DNA of 64,000 bases from UBA2589 sp038120095 (lineage in GTDB: Bacteria > Gemmatimonadota > Gemmatimonadetes > Longimicrobiales > Gaopeijiaceae). The position numbers were made by a program, and so were the translations under genes. Below are positions 62,433-64,000 of this stretch, in pieces (position 1 is the first letter of the stretch; every line of letters begins with the position of its first letter). The stretch is from assembly GCA_038120095.1 (NCBI GenBank), contig JAYOKZ010000008.1, forward strand, positions 1 to 64,000. Direction: 5' to 3'. Under the pieces are notes generated by a model. That model was not told the origin of the DNA. It saw only the letters and a list, made by a program, of their open reading frames with translations, and searched no databases.

Positions 62433-63863
62433 CTAACGGTCCTCCAGAACCGGTCGTGTGGCCGCGAACCGCTCCAGGATTCTGAGCGTCATCGAGACGC
62501 CGCGGCGCACGTTGAGTTCCGTGACTCGCTCATCGTTCCCGTGCACGCCACCGGCATCCTCGGCCGGAGTAGCCGTCGCCGTGTAGCCGTACGACGTGAT
62601 ATCCAGATCACGGAAGAAATGGCTGTCAGTGAACCCACCAACGACCTGGGGCACGAAACCGGCGTCGGGGAATTCCTCGAGCGTGACGTCGCGCACCGTG
62701 CGATACAGCTCGGTGTCCGTCGACGAGACCGCGGGCGTGAACCCCATCAGGACCTCCACCTCGATCTCCGGACCGAGGACCGAGCGTACCTCGGCAAGCC
62801 ACACATCCGGATCCTGATCCGGGAGGAGTCGGCAGTCGATCTCGGCCGCAACTTCGGGCGATACCACGTTGATCTTGTTGCTGCCCTCGAATCGGGTGAT
62901 CGAGCAGGTGTTCCGGGTCAGGGCGTGCAGGCCGGGATCGTAGATCTGGAATTCGCGCATGACGCCGGGGTCCCCTACGTGTGCGGCCATGTCGGCGAAG
63001 CGGCTCTTCCACGGCTCCGGATGCCGGTCTGCGATCCCGCTGAGATGGACGTCGACGGCCGGGATGACGCGCGCCTCGAATTGGTGCAGTCGGAAGCGCT
63101 CGAGAGCTGCGATCATCTCCGTCGAGGCGTAGCTGATGAGTGGTCGAGACCCGTGACCGGGTTCGCCGGTCGCAGTGAGTCGGAGCCAGTACGGGACCTT
63201 CTGCGTCACCTCGAGACCGAAATTGACCGTGCCGTCGACGTCGGACCCGCCGCCCCCCTCGTTGAGCAGGAAGCCGACGTTCTCGAAGAGTTCAGGCCGG
63301 TTCTCGACGAGCCAGCCGGCACCGAAGAAGCCGCCCGCCTCCTCGTCAGCCGTTGCCATGAAAATGACGTCCCGATTCAGAGGCGTCTCCGTGCGAGCGA
63401 GCGCAAGGAAGGCTGCCAGGTGGAGGATACCGCTTGTCTTCGTATCCAGCGCGCCCCGGCCGTAGAGGTATCCTCCCCGAAGGTCTCCCGAGAGCGGGTC
63501 CGTGGTCCAGAAGCGCTCGTCGGCCGGTACCACATCGATGTGATGCAGGAGCACGATCCCGGGCTCGTCCCCCCCCTCGATGCGCGCCCAGATGTTGCCG
63601 CGCCCCGGGGCCGATTCTGCCATTTCGTACTCGATCCCCTCGGCCTCGAAGATTCGAGCGAAGAACTCCGCTCCTGCCGTCTCGTTACCCGGTGGATTCA
63701 CCGTGTTGATTCGGAGGTACTCCTGCAGCCACGAGACTGCCTCGTCCTGGAGTGCTCCCAGGTCCAGCTGCGCGTCGACTCGTGACGGGTGGGCGGCTGC
63801 GGTAAACACAGCGACGGTGAGCGGAGCGAGGAGAAGGCGGTGTAGATGTGTGGTCCGGGGCAT
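62433..63863 (-). CDS. Exported M20-family peptidase/deacylase
   Basis: The 476-residue protein has a signal peptide (to about residue 31) and the M20 dimetal ligands H108-x-D110 (LLHHIDVVP), D140 (GRGALDTK), the Glu pair 174-175 (TADEEAGG) and a C-terminal GGVHGNDE His. It cleaves dipeptides or N-acyl amino acids outside the cytoplasm. ATG 63863 (MPRTTHLHR) is chosen; the frame runs on upstream toward the low-quality right end. Confidence 0.9.
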   Translation of the reverse strand: MPRTTHLHRLLLAPLTVAVFTAAAHPSRVDAQLDLGALQDEAVSWLQEYLRINTVNPPGNETAGAEFFARIFEAEGIEYEMAESAPGRGNIWARIEGGDEPGIVLLHHIDVVPADERFWTTDPLSGDLRGGYLYGRGALDTKTSGILHLAAFLALARTETPLNRDVIFMATADEEAGGFFGAGWLVENRPELFENVGFLLNEGGGGSDVDGTVNFGLEVTQKVPYWLRLTATGEPGHGSRPLISYASTEMIAALERFRLHQFEARVIPAVDVHLSGIADRHPEPWKSRFADMAAHVGDPGVMREFQIYDPGLHALTRNTCSITRFEGSNKINVVSPEVAAEIDCRLLPDQDPDVWLAEVRSVLGPEIEVEVLMGFTPAVSSTDTELYRTVRDVTLEEFPDAGFVPQVVGGFTDSHFFRDLDITSYGYTATATPAEDAGGVHGNDERVTELNVRRGVSMTLRILERFAATRPVLEDR

Positions 63864-63920
63864 ACGCACGAGCAGTTCGTCAGGGGCGTCGCGGCCGAGG
63901 GGCGCCGTGGGGAACCCCAC

Positions 63921-64000
63921 TTGGGCCCGGGGGCGGGGGGGGGGCGACCCGTTTGGGGGGGGGGGGGGGCGCCCCGGGGGGGGGGGGGGGGGCGGGGTTT
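63921..64000. other. Low-quality G/C homopolymer right end
   Basis: The last 80 bases are almost pure G and C runs. They share the composition of the 13 kb gap junction and are probably read-end noise. No feature should be called here. Confidence 0.85.

Noticed and set aside
63904..64000. G-quadruplex-like runs at the right end
   Set aside because: Same noise as at the scaffold gap; composition alone does not support a real structure.
1..64000. CRISPR arrays, prophage, insertion sequences, secondary-metabolite cluster
   Set aside because: No regularly spaced repeats, integrase, transposase, capsid, Cas, NRPS or PKS sequences were found.

Overview
The window is a GC-rich bacterial chromosome segment with about 56 protein genes, almost wall to wall on both strands. 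It carries no phage genes, insertion sequences, rRNA or CRISPR arrays, and the only tRNA trace is a decayed tRNA-Val-like structure. The gene content (many exported lipoproteins, six-bladed beta-propellers, a TonB plug-only protein, an unusual number of secreted peptidases, a SUF operon with an inserted Rieske ferredoxin, and an exported peptidase with a dockerin-like tail) suggests a heterotrophic member of Gemmatimonadota or a related lineage, probably from a metagenome or draft assembly. This placement is inferred from family content only. A 10-N scaffold gap at 13113-13122 sits in homopolymer-rich low-quality sequence, and the right end (about 63921-64000) has the same character. The segment is therefore one scaffold with a join of unproven adjacency.

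Region by region. Bases 1-4600 hold a partial gene cut by the left edge, the tRNA relic, a membrane histidine-kinase-like protein with a degenerate ATPase half, a tight operon of haloalkane dehalogenase, fluoride channel CrcB and a septum-formation-domain lipoprotein, and an OmpA-like lipoprotein. From 4.7 to 10.4 kb lie arginine decarboxylase (speA), an exported HpcH/HpaI aldolase-like lipoprotein, a small membrane protein and an aconitase-family enzyme with a LeuD-like domain fused in front of a LeuC-like domain. Two exported proteins then precede the scaffold gap.

From 13.2 to 22.2 kb a secreted penicillin-acylase-type Ntn hydrolase leads a co-directional run: lutABC (lactate oxidation), an amino-acid permease and a split thiamine-diphosphate decarboxylase. 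Three exported proteins follow: a Spy-like protein with an Arg/Gly-rich tail, a lipoprotein, and an M6 metallopeptidase with its small lipoprotein partner. From 26.7 to 33 kb lies the SUF iron-sulfur assembly operon (sufC-sufB-sufD-Rieske-sufS-sufU) with ogt behind it and a Fur-like palindrome in its promoter region.

From 33 to 53 kb come a D-amino-acid dehydrogenase with a zinc alcohol dehydrogenase, M14, M28 and M19-type peptidase-family proteins, a serine hydrolase, a beta-propeller, a TonB plug-only protein, pterin dehydratase, apt, a GNAT acetyltransferase, a DASS dicarboxylate transporter, a thiolase and an acyl-CoA thioesterase. From 52 to 58 kb is a five-gene, almost gapless operon: a three-subunit molybdenum hydroxylase of the 4-hydroxybenzoyl-CoA reductase type interleaved with a DUF1460 amidase-like protein and followed by a membrane-anchored alpha/beta hydrolase. 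The right end has a bacilliredoxin, a GAF-PAS-kinase-receiver protein coupled to a cupin and a DUF1028 protein, and an M20 peptidase.

Taken together the genes describe an aerobic or facultative scavenger of peptides, amino acids and organic acids: exported peptidases and amidases release amino acids, permeases import them, and lutABC, the thiamine-dependent decarboxylase, dadA-like dehydrogenase, thiolase and aconitase-family enzymes could feed them into central metabolism.
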